A stretch of DNA of 45,390 nt. Source: Pirellulaceae bacterium (GTDB lineage Bacteria > Planctomycetota > Planctomycetia > Pirellulales > Pirellulaceae). The stretch covers positions 1 to 45,390 of the forward strand of contig JALOQX010000105.1 of assembly GCA_025459265.1 (NCBI GenBank), in the 5' to 3' direction. The notes under the pieces were generated by a model. That model was not told the DNA's origin and ran no database searches. It worked only from the letters and a program-made list of their open reading frames with translations. Position 1 is the first letter of the stretch; each line of letters opens with the position of its first letter. A program made the translations under genes and the position numbers. This document shows positions 1 to 8,875 of the stretch, piece after piece.

Positions 1-2139
1 CAGATCGCCGCCGACGTGTTCTACGCGGATGATCCGGCGCTCATGCCGGCCCTCGGATTCCTGGGAGCAGGGACCTACGATCACAGCGCCGCGACGACCG
101 CGCCGAAGTCGTTCGAAAACCTCGATCGGGACGACCTGGTGACGCAGACGATGGCGGCGTTTGTGAGCACGACGGCCAATTGTGCCCGGTGTCATGCTCA
201 CAAGTTCGACCCCATCACGCAGGAGGATTATTACGCGCTGCAGGCCGTGTTTGCGGGGATCGGCAAGGGGGATATCGCGTTTGACGCCGATCGGGAAGTC
301 GCGTCACTGCGGCAGCGCTGGCAGACACTCAAGGCTGCGTGCGAGCGGTTGGACTCCGACATTCTGCTGGCGGATGACAACCAGCGACTGGTCGCGGCCT
401 GGGAACAGGAACGTGGCGGTGACGTGGCCTGGCGACCGCTGGAGATCGAGACCTTCGTGTCGCTGGATGCGGCGCAGCTCACACGGCTCGACGACGGTTC
501 GATCCTGTCCAGCGGTCCACTCCCGGAGAAAGAGACGACGGCTGTCACCGCTGCCACGACGTTGCCGCTGGTCACGGCCATCCGACTGGACATTCTCCCC
601 GATGATTCCCTGCCACAGCGTGGACCAGGGCGCGCTGAGAACGGCAACTTGCACTTGAACGAGATGGAGATCCGCGTGTATCGACCGGGGGCGGCCGCAG
701 GGGCGCGGTTGGCCATCCGGGACGCGACGGCGGACTTTGACCAGGAAGGCTGGACGATTCGGCACGCGCTGGACGGCGATCTCGGTACGGCCTGGGGGAT
801 CCATCCCGAGGAAGGGAAGCCGCACCACGCCGTCTTTGAACTCGAAACACCCCTGGCCGTTGAGCCTGGCATGCGGTTGCACGTGCTGATGCGGCAGATC
901 CACGGGCGGTCGCATTTGATTGGCCGCTTTCGACTGTCGGCTACCGATGCTCCGGCGGAGCTGACCATCGCGCTCCCGTTTGGAGCGCAGGAAACCCGGG
1001 CCCTGCCCGCCCACGAGCGATCGCGCCAGCAGCAGACGGTGCTGTCGGGCGCGATTCTCCGGCACATTGCTGAGGCCGAGCTGCGGCGTTTGCCCGCGCA
1101 GGAGAAGGTCTATGCTGCGGCCAGCGTGACGGAGAGCGAACGGGGCGTCGTGCGGATTGATCCGCCGCGCGAGATCCGCGTGCTCAAGCGGGGCGACGTC
1201 GACCAGCCGGGCGACGTCGTGCCGCCGGGTGCCCTGGCGATGATTCGCGCGCTTCCCGCGCGGTTCGAGCTGCCCGCAGGGCATGCGGAGTCGGCACGCC
1301 GGGGGGCGCTGGCCGACTGGCTGGCCGCCCCCGAGAACCCCTTGACGTGGCGGAGCATTGCCAATCGCGTGTGGCATTACCACTTTGGTCGCGGGCTCTG
1401 TGATACCCCCAGCGACTTCGGGCGCATGGGTGGCGTGCCGACACACCCCGAGCTGCTCGACTACCTGGCCTGCGAACTGCGCGACGGCGGGGGCTCGCTC
1501 AAACAGCTTCATCGACTCATCTGTACCAGCCACACCTGGCAGCAATCCTCGGCCTGTGCGCCGGAGCTGGCGGCGCGGGATCCCGAGAATCGGCTCCTGG
1601 CTCGCATGTCGCGCCAACGTCTGGATGCCGACAGTTATCGCGACGCGGTGCTCGCCGCCAGCGGACGGCTGGACCTGACCATGGGCGGACCGGGCATCCC
1701 GCACTTCACCAGCCGTCCGGGCGCTCAGCTCACGCCTATTCTGGACTATCGCGCCTTCGATTGGGACAGTCCGGGGGCGACTCGGCGCAGCATCTATCGC
1801 GTCGTCTGGCGCGGGATCCCGGACCCGCTGTTCGAAGCGCTCGACTTTCCCGACCTAGGTCTGCTGGCGCCCACGCGCGGTTTCTCTGCTTCGCCACTGC
1901 AGTCGCTGACGCTGCTGAACAACGTCTTTGTGTTGCACCACGCGCGGCACATGGCACACAGGGCCAGGAACACGGCCGACGCGCTCGACGCGCAGGTCCG
2001 GCAGGTCGTCGCCTGGACGTGGCAGCGCTCGCCCACGCAAGAGGAAGCGGAGCGACTCGAGACGCTTGGCCGCCGGCATGGGTTGGAGTCGGTCTGTCGG
2101 TTGCTGCTCAGCACGAACGAGTTCCTTTTTGTGGATTAG
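1..2139 (+). CDS. DUF1549/DUF1553 (PSD1-type) planctomycete protein, 5' partial
   Basis: The reading frame is open from base 1, so the true start lies upstream; 712 residues are visible. A CxxCH motif (about residues 61-65, Cys-Ala-Arg-Cys-His) followed by a His-Lys-Phe-Asp-Pro segment marks the end of a DUF1549 domain. The last 330 residues match the DUF1553 pattern (NRVWHYHFGRGL, then TPSDFGRMG). Between them, about residues 180-330, is an inserted beta-rich module containing NEMEIRVYR and a GTAWGIHP stretch, which resembles a discoidin-like ligand-binding domain. Family members are exported planctomycete proteins, often with a cytochrome-type domain upstream of the part seen here; their reaction is not established. 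The stop is two bases before the DUF1501 start, so the two are translated from one message. The family call is firm; the function is not known. Confidence 0.9.
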   Translation, partial: QIAADVFYADDPALMPALGFLGAGTYDHSAATTAPKSFENLDRDDLVTQTMAAFVSTTANCARCHAHKFDPITQEDYYALQAVFAGIGKGDIAFDADREVASLRQRWQTLKAACERLDSDILLADDNQRLVAAWEQERGGDVAWRPLEIETFVSLDAAQLTRLDDGSILSSGPLPEKETTAVTAATTLPLVTAIRLDILPDDSLPQRGPGRAENGNLHLNEMEIRVYRPGAAAGARLAIRDATADFDQEGWTIRHALDGDLGTAWGIHPEEGKPHHAVFELETPLAVEPGMRLHVLMRQIHGRSHLIGRFRLSATDAPAELTIALPFGAQETRALPAHERSRQQQTVLSGAILRHIAEAELRRLPAQEKVYAAASVTESERGVVRIDPPREIRVLKRGDVDQPGDVVPPGALAMIRALPARFELPAGHAESARRGALADWLAAPENPLTWRSIANRVWHYHFGRGLCDTPSDFGRMGGVPTHPELLDYLACELRDGGGSLKQLHRLICTSHTWQQSSACAPELAARDPENRLLARMSRQRLDADSYRDAVLAASGRLDLTMGGPGIPHFTSRPGAQLTPILDYRAFDWDSPGATRRSIYRVVWRGIPDPLFEALDFPDLGLLAPTRGFSASPLQSLTLLNNVFVLHHARHMAHRARNTADALDAQVRQVVAWTWQRSPTQEEAERLETLGRRHGLESVCRLLLSTNEFLFVD

Positions 2140-2141
2140 CC

Positions 2142-3566
2142 ATGGTGCCTACCGGTTTCTCACGACGCAGACTGCTGCAACTGGCCGGCGGTGGCTTTGG
2201 CAGTGTGGCACTGGCGCACTGGCTGGGTCAGGAGCCGCCGCTGCGCGCCGCATCGCCAGCGGTGCTCGACGACGGTCTCCATCATCCGGCCAAGGTCCGA
2301 CGCATCATCCAGCTGTTCATGAACGGCGGCGCGAGCCCCATGGACACGTTCGACTACAAGCCGCAACTCGCGCGGCTGCACGGCCAGATGCTCGGGCCGA
2401 CCGAGAAACCCGAAGGGTTCACCGCGCCGGCCGGAGCCGTGATGCAGAGCCCCTTTGAGTTCGCGCAGCACGGCGAAACAGGACGCTGGGTCAGCTCGGT
2501 GTTTCCGCACCAGGCAGCCATCATCGACGAGCTGACGTTCCTGATGGCGATGACCACCAAGACGAACGTGCACGGACCGGCCAGCTACATGATGAACACG
2601 GGCTTTATGCTGCCGGGATTTCCCTGCCTGGGCGCCTGGGTTTCCTATGCGCTGGGCAGTCTCTCCGACAACATGCCGACGTTTGTCGTGCTTCCCGATC
2701 CGCGCGGCCTGCCCTACAACCAGAAAGGGAACTTCAGCGCGGGTTTCCTGCCGGCCAAGCATCAGGGCACTGTGGTAGACGCTGCCGCACAACCCCCGGT
2801 GCCCGACCTGGTGGCGGACGATGAGTATGCGTTTGCCCAGGGCGAAGCGGATCACGAGACGGTCGCATTGCTGCAAGCACTCAACCGGCAGCACGCCCTG
2901 GAGCGACCGGAGGATAGTCGGCTGGAGGCTCGCATCGCCGCGGGGGAACTGGCGGCACGGATGCAACTGAGCGCGCCCGAAGCCTTCGACCTGTCGCGAG
3001 AGACCAACGCGACTCACGTGGCGTACGGACTGGACCGGGCCGAGACCGAGGATTTCGGACGCCGCTGCGTGCTGGCTCGTCGCCTGATCGAACGCGGCAC
3101 GCGCTTCGTCCAGGTCTGGAGCGGTCCCCAAGGGGCCACGAACAACTGGGACAACCACGGGAACATCCAGACCGAGTTGCCGCCGATTGCGCTGAGCGTC
3201 GACCAGCCAATCGCGGCGCTCTACCGGGATCTCCAGGCGCGCGGACTGCTGGAGGATACGCTCCTGGTGTGGACCACCGAGTTTGGCCGCACGCCGTTCG
3301 CCCAGGGCAGTCTGGGCCGCGACCACAATCGCGGAACGTTTGTGACCTGGTTGGCCGGCGCGGGGGTCAAGCCCGGTGCGACCCATGGCTCGAGCGACGA
3401 ACTGGGCTACCAGGCAGTCGAGGGGCAGACGTACTGCTATGATCTGCATGCCACGATTCTGCACCTGCTGGGCATCGACCACCAACGGCTCACGTTCCGC
3501 ACAGCCGGCGTCGACCGCCGGCTGACCGATGTTCACGGCCACGTCGTGCGGGAGATCCTGAGTTGA
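2142..3566 (+). CDS. DUF1501 protein with Tat signal
   Basis: This 474-residue protein starts with a twin-arginine signal (SRRRLLQLAGG, then a hydrophobic stretch to about residue 30). The body is a DUF1501 domain, which has the alkaline-phosphatase/sulfatase fold. Visible landmarks are FMNGGASPMDTFDYKP near the N-terminus, WDNHGNIQ in the middle, and TTEFGRTPF followed by GRDHN towards the C-terminus. The ATG at 2142 is chosen because the Tat signal starts there and it lies two bases after the DUF1553 stop; the same frame stays open further upstream inside that gene without coding sense. DUF1553 and DUF1501 genes are routinely paired in planctomycetes and probably act together at the cell surface or periplasm. 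Substrate unknown. Confidence 0.92.
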   Translation: MVPTGFSRRRLLQLAGGGFGSVALAHWLGQEPPLRAASPAVLDDGLHHPAKVRRIIQLFMNGGASPMDTFDYKPQLARLHGQMLGPTEKPEGFTAPAGAVMQSPFEFAQHGETGRWVSSVFPHQAAIIDELTFLMAMTTKTNVHGPASYMMNTGFMLPGFPCLGAWVSYALGSLSDNMPTFVVLPDPRGLPYNQKGNFSAGFLPAKHQGTVVDAAAQPPVPDLVADDEYAFAQGEADHETVALLQALNRQHALERPEDSRLEARIAAGELAARMQLSAPEAFDLSRETNATHVAYGLDRAETEDFGRRCVLARRLIERGTRFVQVWSGPQGATNNWDNHGNIQTELPPIALSVDQPIAALYRDLQARGLLEDTLLVWTTEFGRTPFAQGSLGRDHNRGTFVTWLAGAGVKPGATHGSSDELGYQAVEGQTYCYDLHATILHLLGIDHQRLTFRTAGVDRRLTDVHGHVVREILS

Positions 3567-3615
3567 TGTTTGCCGGACACCAGGGCCGGCGGCCTTTGAG
3601 CGATCACCTGCGATG

Positions 3616-3660
3616 GGGGACAGGAAAATGAGAGACAGGAAAATGGGGGACAGGAAGATG
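3616..3660 (+). repeat. Three 15-bp tandem units (GGGGACAGGAAAATG family)
   Basis: Three head-to-tail 15-bp units fill 3616-3630, 3631-3645 and 3646-3660. Unit 1 is GGGGACAGGAAAATG; unit 2 differs at two bases (AGAGACAGGAAAATG) and unit 3 at one (GGGGACAGGAAGATG). They sit in the 175-bp gap between the DUF1501 stop and the kinase start. The same unit recurs as an inverted pair at 8876-8945. The exact multiple of five codons makes false reading frames run through it. Confidence 0.9.
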
Positions 3661-3741
3661 GGGCTGCTGGAATAGCGATTACGTCTCGAAGCGACACATT
3701 TTTCTGTTGGCAATGTTTTTGTCTTCCGCACGAGAAGAGCG

Positions 3742-6075
3742 ATGAGAATCGGGTGCCCTGATCCGGCGACATTACGCGCCTACTGTGCCAGCCAGGTGGA
3801 CGACGCATCGCGCGAAGCGATCCGGCGGCACCTGCAGGACTGCCCGCGGTGCGCGGCGTTGTCCCGGGAGTTGAGTGAGTCGATCGCGGACGGTGCGACG
3901 GAGGAAACGCACCTTCCGGCGAGTCTCGACCGCTTGTCGACGACGCCACGATCGGATCCCGAAGTGACGCCCATGACGGAAGAGTACCTGTCGGACCTTG
4001 CGTCGTTGTCGTTGGACGCATCGCAGAGTCCGGCAGCGGTGGGGCGCCTGGGCAAGTATGACATCCTGGGTGTGCTTGGCTACGGCGGCATGGGGGTCGT
4101 GCTGCACGGCTACGATACGGAACTACGACGCGATGTCGCCATCAAGACACTCAACCGGACGTTGTCCGCCAACGAAGTGGCGAAGCGGCGTTTCATGCGC
4201 GAGGCGCGGGCGGCGGCGGCGATCAACCACCCCCACGTCGTGACGATCCATTCAGTCGACCAGCACGCGGGGGTGCCCTACATTGTCATGGAGCTGCTCC
4301 GCGGCACAACGCTGGCTATCGAGATCCGACAGCGCGGCAGCCTGGATCCAGTGCGCGTGATTCGCATCAGCGCGCAGATCGCCGCCGGACTGGCTGCGGC
4401 GCATCTGCAGGGGGTCATTCATCGCGACATCAAGCCGGGCAACGTGATGCTGGAGTCGGATCTGGACCGTTGCAAGATCACCGATTTCGGCCTGGCGCGC
4501 GTCGCCATGGACAACCTGGACCTGACGTCGCGCGAGATGGCGGTTGGCACGCCGGCCTACATGGCGCCGGAGCAGGTGACGGGCGGCGACGTCGACACGC
4601 GCGCGGACCTGTTTTCTCAAGGCTGCGTGATGTACGCCATGCTGGTCGGTCACTCGCCGTTTCATGGCCGGAACGCGTTCGAGATCGTACGGCACGTGGA
4701 ACAGTGTGCACCGGCGGACCTGCACCAGTTGGGGCGCGGCATCCCGGAATTTCTGTGCGAGATCGTCATGAAGCTGCTGCGGAAGGATCCGGATCAGCGA
4801 TTTCAGTCGGCGGCCGAACTGGCCGACCTGCTCAACCGGCATCTGCACATAATCAACCAGACCAAATCGGATGAACAGGGCCGGATTCCGCTCACGGGGC
4901 TACCCGTCACACCCGCCCGCCCGGTCCGGTCGCGCCGACTCGTCGCGGCCGTCGTCAGCCTGGTCGGCTTGATGGTGCTCGCGCTGGGGACGGCCCGGCT
5001 GGTGTGGCACACGCCGCCCGCGGCGGATGCGCCGACCGGTGCAAGGCCGGTGGGCGCGACCAGCGTCACCGTGGCGCAGTCGGGATCGGCGGACTACGCG
5101 AGCATTTCGTCGGCACTTCGAGCGGTGCCTGCCGGGACCGAGATCGTGGTAACGGACGAGGCGACGTACGTCGAAACCGTGACGCTCGACAAACGTGGTG
5201 TGACCCTGAGAAGCCTCGCAGGTGCGACCATCTTGGCGCCGGATGCCAGCGCAGGATACGCGCCTCACGCGCTGGACATCCACGATTGCCGCGAGGTAAC
5301 GGTCGAGGGATTCCGGGTTCGTGGCGGTGTGGGGGGGCATGCCGTCCATGTGCGCGGTGACGTAGGCGACATCTCGCTGCGCCGACTCACCATCTCGCAG
5401 GAGCCGCGTGCTATCGACTCCGCCACCATGCGTTTCTCGGCGCGGGGCGCGCGCGCTGATCGCCCGGCGATACTCGTCGACGGCTGCGAAATCAGCGCAG
5501 CGAAGTATCCCTGTCTGTGGATCGAGGACCAGGCGGCGCTGGTTGCGATCCAGGACTCCGTCCTGCTCCCGGCGGAAACAGCCGTGGTGGCGTGGGGTAC
5601 CTGCGGCAGTCTGCAGATGACCGGGTGCGTGGTTCGTGGTGGACTGACCGGTGTGAACGTCGTGATCAGCAACTGGTCCGCGGTCGAGCGCCTTCAAGTC
5701 GTCAACAATACTTTTGACGGGGTCACCGCCTGGCTGGGAATCCATTCGCTCATTCCCGAGCCGGTTGAGGTCGCGATTGCCAATAACTTGATTCTGGACG
5801 GCCGGGACGTGGAAATGTCGGAAGCTGTGCTGACCGACTTGCAGCGCCGCGGGGTATTTCGCGGGAATTACTGGCAAGTGCCCGCGGGTCTGTCGTGGTT
5901 GAGCGCACGGATGGGGCTGATCGCCACCCAGTTGCAGGGCGATGAGGCGAACATCCCGCGCGACCCTCAGGACCCCGCGTACTTGCAGCCCTCCGCGGGT
6001 TCCGTCTTGGCGACGGGCGGGGCGGGCGGAGCGTGGCTTCCGTATGTGGGTGCGGTTGAGCCGACAGGTTCGTGA
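3742..6075 (+). CDS. Zinc-finger Ser/Thr protein kinase with membrane anchor and beta-helix sensor
   Basis: This 777-residue protein has four parts. An anti-sigma-type zinc finger comes first (His30-x3-Cys34-x2-Cys37, with further Cys at 5 and 15). A complete Hanks-type kinase domain follows at about 105-370: glycine loop GYGGMG 113-118, Lys135 in VAIK, HRD 227-229, DFG 248-250 and a GTPAYMAPEQ activation segment. One membrane span lies at about 400-421. The exported C-terminal 350 residues have the repetitive IxV/GxxI pattern of a right-handed parallel beta-helix. All catalytic residues are present, so it should be active. The architecture suggests a transmembrane receptor kinase whose outer beta-helix may bind a glycan, which is inference. 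The start follows an AGAAGAG stretch. Its last 109 bases overlap the oppositely oriented glycosyltransferase gene. Confidence 0.93.
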   Translation: MRIGCPDPATLRAYCASQVDDASREAIRRHLQDCPRCAALSRELSESIADGATEETHLPASLDRLSTTPRSDPEVTPMTEEYLSDLASLSLDASQSPAAVGRLGKYDILGVLGYGGMGVVLHGYDTELRRDVAIKTLNRTLSANEVAKRRFMREARAAAAINHPHVVTIHSVDQHAGVPYIVMELLRGTTLAIEIRQRGSLDPVRVIRISAQIAAGLAAAHLQGVIHRDIKPGNVMLESDLDRCKITDFGLARVAMDNLDLTSREMAVGTPAYMAPEQVTGGDVDTRADLFSQGCVMYAMLVGHSPFHGRNAFEIVRHVEQCAPADLHQLGRGIPEFLCEIVMKLLRKDPDQRFQSAAELADLLNRHLHIINQTKSDEQGRIPLTGLPVTPARPVRSRRLVAAVVSLVGLMVLALGTARLVWHTPPAADAPTGARPVGATSVTVAQSGSADYASISSALRAVPAGTEIVVTDEATYVETVTLDKRGVTLRSLAGATILAPDASAGYAPHALDIHDCREVTVEGFRVRGGVGGHAVHVRGDVGDISLRRLTISQEPRAIDSATMRFSARGARADRPAILVDGCEISAAKYPCLWIEDQAALVAIQDSVLLPAETAVVAWGTCGSLQMTGCVVRGGLTGVNVVISNWSAVERLQVVNNTFDGVTAWLGIHSLIPEPVEVAIANNLILDGRDVEMSEAVLTDLQRRGVFRGNYWQVPAGLSWLSARMGLIATQLQGDEANIPRDPQDPAYLQPSAGSVLATGGAGGAWLPYVGAVEPTGS

Positions 6076-7286
6076 GGCGCGTTGTTACCGCAGAGCCTGA
6101 CGAACAGCTCTTCGTAACGCCGCGCCATCAGTGAGGCGTGGCCCACCAGGTCCGCCTGCTCTGCCGCCTCGGCGGCCATCCCCCGCGCCCAGTGCGGTCG
6201 AGCGGCTACGTCGTGCAGCGCAGCTGCCACGTGGTCGGGATCCGCCTCCACAATCACGCCTGTCTGCAGGTGCCGGATCAGCTCCCGTGCGCCGCCAACG
6301 TCGGTCGAGACGACCGGAACGCCCGACAGCATGGCCTCGAGCAGCACCAGCGCAAAACCCTCCGTCCGCGACGGGAGGCAGAAGCAGTCCATCGCATGGT
6401 AGTAGTCGCCCAGATAATCCTCGGCAAACGCGAAAGCGTATCGGCCGGGAATGCGACCGTTGGCCAGCCGCATCAGGTCATACTCCAGTGCACCATAGCC
6501 GACCAACAACAGTTTGTGCGGCGCCGCGAGCCGACTCATCGCCTCAATCAGCAGCTCCGGGTGCTTTTCGGGCGAGAATCGCCCGACGAATCCCGTAACG
6601 AAATCGGTGGGGGCGAAGCCGAGCGACTGACGCACGTCGCAGCGCGACCGCGATGCGGCGATACGCCTGGCGTCAATTCCATTGGGGATCGTGGTTACGG
6701 GCAGCGGAATGCCCAGCGACGTGCGCACCCTGTCGCTCACCGCCACCACATGGTCGGTGGATTGCCGGCTGCCCGCCAACAGGCCGTTCACCCAGTCGCC
6801 GACGCCGTGTGCAATGCAGACGGTCCGCGCGGTCCGCGGGATGCCAGAGAGCAGCGGATCAAGTTCCAGACCCCAGAAGAGCACGATGTCGTATTCCTGC
6901 GCTGCCTGGCGTATCACATCCGCATCCGCCACTTCGACAGGCAGCGGCATCTGAGCCACCTTGGCCCGCGAGATCAACTCCTGGTTCGTTACTAGAAACT
7001 TCTCGATGCGTGCCCGCGATGGATCCAGTGCTCCTGCGAGGTCGATGGCCTGCTGTTCGGCTCCGCCCTGAATGAAGCACGGGCCGAGGTGCGCAATCCG
7101 CAGCGGCCGCGCAACCTGCCTTTCAGAGGCGGGATGGTCCAGGGGGTACGCGGCACCGTACGTTGCGGGCCACGCGGAGTGCAGCGTGTGGCCGAGAGAC
7201 GTCGTTGAGCTGTATGCTGCTGGACACGATACGAGCGGGTAGATCTTGGCGTCCGCACACGGACGCTGAACGTAGGAGTTCGACAC
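5967..7286 (-). CDS. Glycosyltransferase family 4 (GT-B fold)
   Basis: The product is 439 residues. The N-terminal Rossmann half carries the glycine-rich acceptor loop (HLGPCFIQGGAEQQ at about 70-83). The C-terminal half carries the nucleotide-sugar site: GFVGRFSPEKHPELLIEA, then a Glu-x7-Glu motif in TEGFALVLLEAML, then VPVVSTDVGGARELI. It would transfer a sugar from an activated donor to a lipid or polysaccharide acceptor in the cytoplasm. A GTG start at 7286 is supported by GGAGG six bases upstream; the first ~65 residues precede the conserved domain and are unusual. The C-terminal ~35 residues lie after the conserved end and are antisense to the kinase 3' end, so they may be a read-through tail. 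It stands alone rather than in an obvious glycan cluster. Confidence 0.9.
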   Translation of the reverse strand: MSNSYVQRPCADAKIYPLVSCPAAYSSTTSLGHTLHSAWPATYGAAYPLDHPASERQVARPLRIAHLGPCFIQGGAEQQAIDLAGALDPSRARIEKFLVTNQELISRAKVAQMPLPVEVADADVIRQAAQEYDIVLFWGLELDPLLSGIPRTARTVCIAHGVGDWVNGLLAGSRQSTDHVVAVSDRVRTSLGIPLPVTTIPNGIDARRIAASRSRCDVRQSLGFAPTDFVTGFVGRFSPEKHPELLIEAMSRLAAPHKLLLVGYGALEYDLMRLANGRIPGRYAFAFAEDYLGDYYHAMDCFCLPSRTEGFALVLLEAMLSGVPVVSTDVGGARELIRHLQTGVIVEADPDHVAAALHDVAARPHWARGMAAEAAEQADLVGHASLMARRYEELFVRLCGNNAPHEPVGSTAPTYGSHAPPAPPVAKTEPAEGCKYAGS

Positions 7287-7378
7287 GATTGGCCTCCACG
7301 CGCAGTAGCACTCAGGTGCACACTCCTCTCTAGCTTAATCGCCCAGTGGGCGAAAGACAGCGGTGTCACGTCAGACGC

Positions 7379-8605
7379 TTACAGGGAATACTGGGGAATC
7401 GAGACGGTTTCACCGTCTTTCACGGCCGACAGGTGGGCGTAGTAGCCAGGCACGGTCATGTTGAGGGCATCGATCACATTGACAGCCGGCTTGCGGTTGC
7501 GGAGGATGGCGTCGATGAAATCATCGCCCAGGTAACCGTGGGAACCGCCATGGCCGCCGGGTTCGACGCCGGGCGGCAGGGCGTACTTCTTGAGCTGGAG
7601 CCCGCTGCGCAGCGCTTCTTCATAACGTTGCTTGCCCGTCGCATCCCCGACGAACGTCTGATTGAACCCGCCGAACTCGCCGCGGATGCGGCCGGCCTCG
7701 AGATACTCTCCCTGCGAAGAACACACGATCATCCGTGACAGGCCCCCTTCGGTCGTGCGGAACAGACCGACCTCCGATCTGAACACGTTGCCGATCGCGT
7801 TGGGAATGCGCACGGCCTCGTCGAAGTAAGGTGTGCCCTGGCACGACACGTCCACGAACGCCTGATGGGTGACGCCTACGTAGTAGGCGGTGGCGTGCGT
7901 GGGATACCACATCGGACAACCATGCTTGCGCCAGTCCTTGTAGGAACCCAGCGCGGGGGCCCCGATCGAATGCGGGTGGCAGTATTCTCCTTCGGAGTAC
8001 ACGATCCGACCAAACACGCCGGCGGCATACAGATTCTCCATGGCGTATAGGTCATCGTGGAAAACGGATGTTTCGAACATAGCGTACACCAGTCCCTTGT
8101 GCTTGCGGCAACATTCCAGCAACCGTGGGGCGTCCTCAATATCGCCGCGAAACGCTGGCACGGCCGTCGCCACGTGTTTGCCGTGCTCGAGGCACAGCAT
8201 GGCATGCTTCGCGTGAGCTGGCGCGTCGGTCGCACAGTAGATCGCTTCGATCGTCTCGTCCTTGACCATCTCTTCCAGCGACGGATACGTCTTGGCGCAC
8301 TGTGCTTTGCGGGCCATGTCGGCGCAGCGGTCCGGGAACAGATCGCTCACCGCGACCAACTCGACGTTCGGGTGATGTTGCAGGTCGAATGCCAGGCCGA
8401 ACTGGCACACGCCGTGGCCGACAATTCCCAATCGCACCTTGCGATCGCTAAAGGGCTGCCACGCCTGGGTCCGGTCCGCATCCGTCGTCGTCTGGTCGAA
8501 CCCGGGGATCGCCTGTGTGTCCTGCGCAGCACGCAGCAGCATGCTGGGGCTGGCAGCGGCGACCGCAGAGGCGGCGAGGAACGAACGGCGATCAATGGTG
8601 GTCAT
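7379..8605 (-). CDS. Tat-exported Gfo/Idh/MocA-family protein
   Basis: The 408-residue product opens with a Tat signal (DRRSFLAASAV) and has an N-terminal NAD-binding Rossmann fold (VRLGIVGHGVCQFG, about 57-70), followed by a Gfo/Idh/MocA C-terminal half. The lysine of the usual EKP motif is absent: after GKHV the sequence reads ATAVPAF. A changed motif here is also seen in the GH109-like branch, which uses NAD for hydrolysis and often has E-V-P. The protein may therefore be a non-classical oxidoreductase or a retro-aldol-type glycosidase, which is inference. The ATG at 8605 has AGGAG about 11 bases upstream. It is transcribed alone, divergently from the membrane protein gene at 9084. Confidence 0.87.
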   Translation of the reverse strand: MTTIDRRSFLAASAVAAASPSMLLRAAQDTQAIPGFDQTTTDADRTQAWQPFSDRKVRLGIVGHGVCQFGLAFDLQHHPNVELVAVSDLFPDRCADMARKAQCAKTYPSLEEMVKDETIEAIYCATDAPAHAKHAMLCLEHGKHVATAVPAFRGDIEDAPRLLECCRKHKGLVYAMFETSVFHDDLYAMENLYAAGVFGRIVYSEGEYCHPHSIGAPALGSYKDWRKHGCPMWYPTHATAYYVGVTHQAFVDVSCQGTPYFDEAVRIPNAIGNVFRSEVGLFRTTEGGLSRMIVCSSQGEYLEAGRIRGEFGGFNQTFVGDATGKQRYEEALRSGLQLKKYALPPGVEPGGHGGSHGYLGDDFIDAILRNRKPAVNVIDALNMTVPGYYAHLSAVKDGETVSIPQYSL

Positions 8606-8733
8606 GGGACAGGGCTCCTGTACTTCGCGAGGGTCGGCGCTCCGGATCGATCTGGCAATACGCTCGAGCAGCCCCGCAGCCGCTCGAACTCCAGTCTACA
8701 AGCCTCGCCCAGTCGGCTGCAAATCGTGATGAC

Positions 8734-8832
8734 CATTGATCCTGTCGTTGCATCCCGTCGCTACCTGCGGCGGCGACCGGATGCAAGAGGTGCGAGGAAC
8801 GCTGCGCTGGGTTCATTTCGCCCGTGTCGCTG
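8734..8832 (+). repeat. Dispersed ~100-bp hairpin element, copy 1
   Basis: The segment aligns over about 100 bases with the reverse complement of 14357-14454. Shared blocks include CATT..ATCC.GT at the left end, TTGCATCCCGTCGC, CGGCGGCGAC, GGATGCAAGAG and a GCGCTG.GTTC.TTTC.CCCG block at the right. It forms a hairpin: 8748-8761 pairs with 8773-8786 with one mismatch. It lies in an intergenic gap and encodes nothing recognisable. Confidence 0.8.
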
Positions 8833-8875
8833 CCAGACGGCCAGGGAGCGCACCTCGCGGTTCGTGTGATCCGAG

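Noticed and set aside
3616..3660. Short direct repeats considered as a CRISPR array
   Set aside because: Units are 15 bp with no spacers, and no cas gene is in the window.
2160..3731. 523-codon open frame on the minus strand
   Set aside because: Lies antisense to the DUF1501 gene, has no recognisable domain, and is explained by GC-rich third positions; its N-terminus is the translated 15-bp repeat.
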